From: Candidatus Forterrea sp.
Lineage (GTDB): Archaea; Iainarchaeota; Iainarchaeia; Iainarchaeales; JAAZKV01
Direction: 5' to 3'
Assembly: GCA_020717885.1 (NCBI GenBank)
Contig: DYDN01000051.1
Location: 1-5,701, forward strand
DNA: 5,701 bases
Positions 4,354 through 5,701 of the stretch are shown here, piece by piece. Within the stretch, counting starts at the first letter, position 1. Each line of letters begins with the position of its first letter. The notes under the pieces are model-generated. The model had not been told where the DNA came from and ran no database searches. It worked only from the letters and a program-made list of their open reading frames with translations. The position numbers and the translations under genes were made by a program.

Positions 4354-5574
4354 ATGGTTTATGTTGTTCGTGATTTGGAGTTTGAGCTTGAGAAGTATTT
4401 GGGCAAGAAGGAAATGCTTGCTGTTCTTGGGCCGAGGCAGTGTGGTAAGACAACTTTGATTGAGCATGTGCTCAAGAAACAAAAATCTCTTGGGAAAAAG
4501 GTTAATCAATTAACTTTTGATGATGCAAAATTGAGGCAATTGTTTGAGAATGATACCGATTCTTTTATTGAATTGCATGTAAAAGGTTTTGATTTTATTT
4601 TTATTGATGAGGTGCATTACTCAAAGCAGAGCGGGAGAGTGTTGAAGTATATTTTTGATAAAACAAAAGCTAAGTTGATTCTTACCGGGTCTAGTGCGAC
4701 TGAATTGTCTGTGCAAAGCGCTAAATATCTTGTGGGCAGGGTGCTGTTATTTGAGTTGCTTCCTTTTTCTTTCAAAGAACATATTAGGGCAACAAATCCG
4801 AAAATGGAGGCCTTATTAGAAAAAAATAAGTATGGTGAAGAGGTTGTCGAGCAAATTAATAAATCATTAAATGAGTTCGTGCTTTTTGGGGGTTATCCAC
4901 GAGTGGTGCTTGCGGGTACTGAAGAAGAAAAAATTAAGATAATAGAGTCTATTTACACCACCCTTTTATTAAAAGAAATAAAAGATTTGGCAAAGCTGAG
5001 CGAAGATTATAAGCTCACAACCTTGTTAGAGAAATTAGCAATTCAAACAGGTTCACTAGCGAACTACGACGAACTGTGTACAGTAACCGGGTTGAAATAT
5101 CAAGAGCTAAAAAGAACATTAAATGTTCTAGAAAAGACGTTTGTAATAAAGCAGCTTAAGCCTTATTTTAAAAACAAGAATAAAGAAATCTCTAAAGCCC
5201 CAAAAATATTTTTCTATGATACCGGGTTAAGAAACGCTGTAATGAATAATTTTTCTAAAATAAGGTCTGATGAAGGGGCAATAATTGAAAACTATGCTTT
5301 ATCAGAACTTCTAAAACAGGGGCTTGAGCCAAAATACTGGCGAACCAAATCCAGTGCTGAAATAGATTTTATAATAGAAAAAAAAGGAACAATCCTGCCA
5401 ATAGAAGTAAAAAAACAAATCAGGCCAAAACAAACCCCCAGGGCAGTCCATTCATTCATTGAAGAATACAAAGTAAAAAAAGCAATAATCCTCTCAATGC
5501 AAACAAGGGGCACCAAAACCAGGATAGAGCACATACTTTTACAACAAACACAAACAATAAAAAAATTCTTGTAA
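4354..5574 (+). CDS. AAA_14 / DUF4143 ATPase with C-terminal nuclease-like domain
   Basis: This 406-aa protein belongs to the common but poorly understood AAA_14-DUF4143 family of bacteria and archaea. Walker A is GPRQCGKTT (26-34), Walker B is FIFIDEVH (81-88), and a sensor-like LTGSS is at 111-115. GGYPRVV (179-185) and a winged helix region (about 235-265, TGLKYQELKRTLNVLE) follow. The C-terminal DUF4143 part has FYDTGLRN (287-294) and SAEIDFII then LPIEVKK (334-354), which reads as a PD-(D/E)xK-type nuclease fold with Asp338, Glu351 and Lys353. There is no signal peptide or membrane segment, so it is cytosolic. The start is set by the TATA spacing. It stands alone as a single-gene unit. 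Proposed roles in the family (defence, DNA handling, mobile-element linked) are not proven, and I assign none. Synonymous codon use changes sharply near codon 190 (see findings). Confidence 0.9.
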   Translation: MVYVVRDLEFELEKYLGKKEMLAVLGPRQCGKTTLIEHVLKKQKSLGKKVNQLTFDDAKLRQLFENDTDSFIELHVKGFDFIFIDEVHYSKQSGRVLKYIFDKTKAKLILTGSSATELSVQSAKYLVGRVLLFELLPFSFKEHIRATNPKMEALLEKNKYGEEVVEQINKSLNEFVLFGGYPRVVLAGTEEEKIKIIESIYTTLLLKEIKDLAKLSEDYKLTTLLEKLAIQTGSLANYDELCTVTGLKYQELKRTLNVLEKTFVIKQLKPYFKNKNKEISKAPKIFFYDTGLRNAVMNNFSKIRSDEGAIIENYALSELLKQGLEPKYWRTKSSAEIDFIIEKKGTILPIEVKKQIRPKQTPRAVHSFIEEYKVKKAIILSMQTRGTKTRIEHILLQQTQTIKKFL

Positions 5575-5599
5575 ATGAAAATAATTCTTCAGATAACCG

Positions 5600-5610
5600 T
5601 TTTTTTTTTT
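5600..5610 (+). terminator. T-tract terminator after the ATPase gene
   Basis: An uninterrupted run of 11 T begins 26 bases after the stop codon. Runs like this are enough for intrinsic termination in archaea without a hairpin. Confidence 0.55.
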
Positions 5611-5667
5611 GCCAACGTATTTGCTAACTGATTGGGCTATTTTTGTTTATTTTGCTCGATAGATAGC

Positions 5668-5675
5668 TTTAAATG
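5668..5675 (+). promoter_or_regulatory. TATA-like box near the right edge
   Basis: TTTAAATG is a near-consensus archaeal TATA box on the plus strand. Its centre is about 22 bases before the ATG at 5693, a few bases shorter than usual, so the transcript may start slightly inside or after that ATG. It probably belongs to a gene that begins at the window edge. Confidence 0.4.
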
Positions 5676-5692
5676 TTTAATGTAGTTATATT

Positions 5693-5701
5693 ATGGCTAC
5701 T
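5693..5701 (+). CDS. Possible start of the next gene, only three codons visible
   Basis: ATG GCT ACT (Met-Ala-Thr) is the last sequence of the window, just after a TATA-like box and without a Shine-Dalgarno, in the leaderless style of the ATPase gene. Nothing can be said about the product. The true start may be a later ATG outside the window. Confidence 0.3.

Noticed and set aside
1..5701. CRISPR arrays, tRNA or rRNA genes, tnpB or its guide RNA scaffold
   Set aside because: No spaced direct repeats, no tRNA T-arm or acceptor pairing, and no RuvC-like TnpB motifs were seen on either strand. A tnpB could lie left of the window.

Overview
The window looks like a piece of an archaeal genome, most likely a small-genome (DPANN-type) lineage. 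The archaeal signs are a LonB-type membrane Lon protease, TTTAAATA-type TATA boxes at leaderless spacing, a T-tract terminator, and a low-GC, purine-rich coding strand. The archaeal assignment is firm. The DPANN assignment is inference.

Layout, left to right. (1) The 3' part of an IS200/IS605-type element: a tnpA (Y1 HUH transposase) that enters from the left edge, a right-end hairpin, and an open reading-frame tail that may be debris of an interrupted gene (1-571). (2) A complete tRNA 3'-processing ribonuclease Z gene on the minus strand (608-1516). (3) Divergent from it, a lonB gene (1625-2734) that encodes only the front of the protease. It has Walker A and the two membrane helices, then a Ser-1 intein N-terminal splicing domain, and then a stop exactly where an intein's endonuclease domain would begin. 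Walker B, the serine-lysine peptidase domain and the intein C-terminal half are absent from the window. (4) A 146-nt imperfect hairpin whose 3' strand carries the strong Shine-Dalgarno of the next gene. (5) A 49-codon acidic ORF overlapping a free-standing HTH + LAGLIDADG homing endonuclease (2926-4135). (6) An apparently non-coding stretch, then a leaderless AAA ATPase of the DUF4143 type (4354-5574), a T-tract terminator, and a possible next gene start at the right edge.

The centre of interest is 1625-4135. LonB N-extein plus IntN followed by a separate homing-endonuclease gene is the layout of a 'fractured' split-intein gene. However, the IntC plus LonB C-half that should follow the endonuclease is missing. 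Either it lies elsewhere in the genome, with trans-splicing of a membrane protease, or lonB is broken here. The window alone cannot decide between these.
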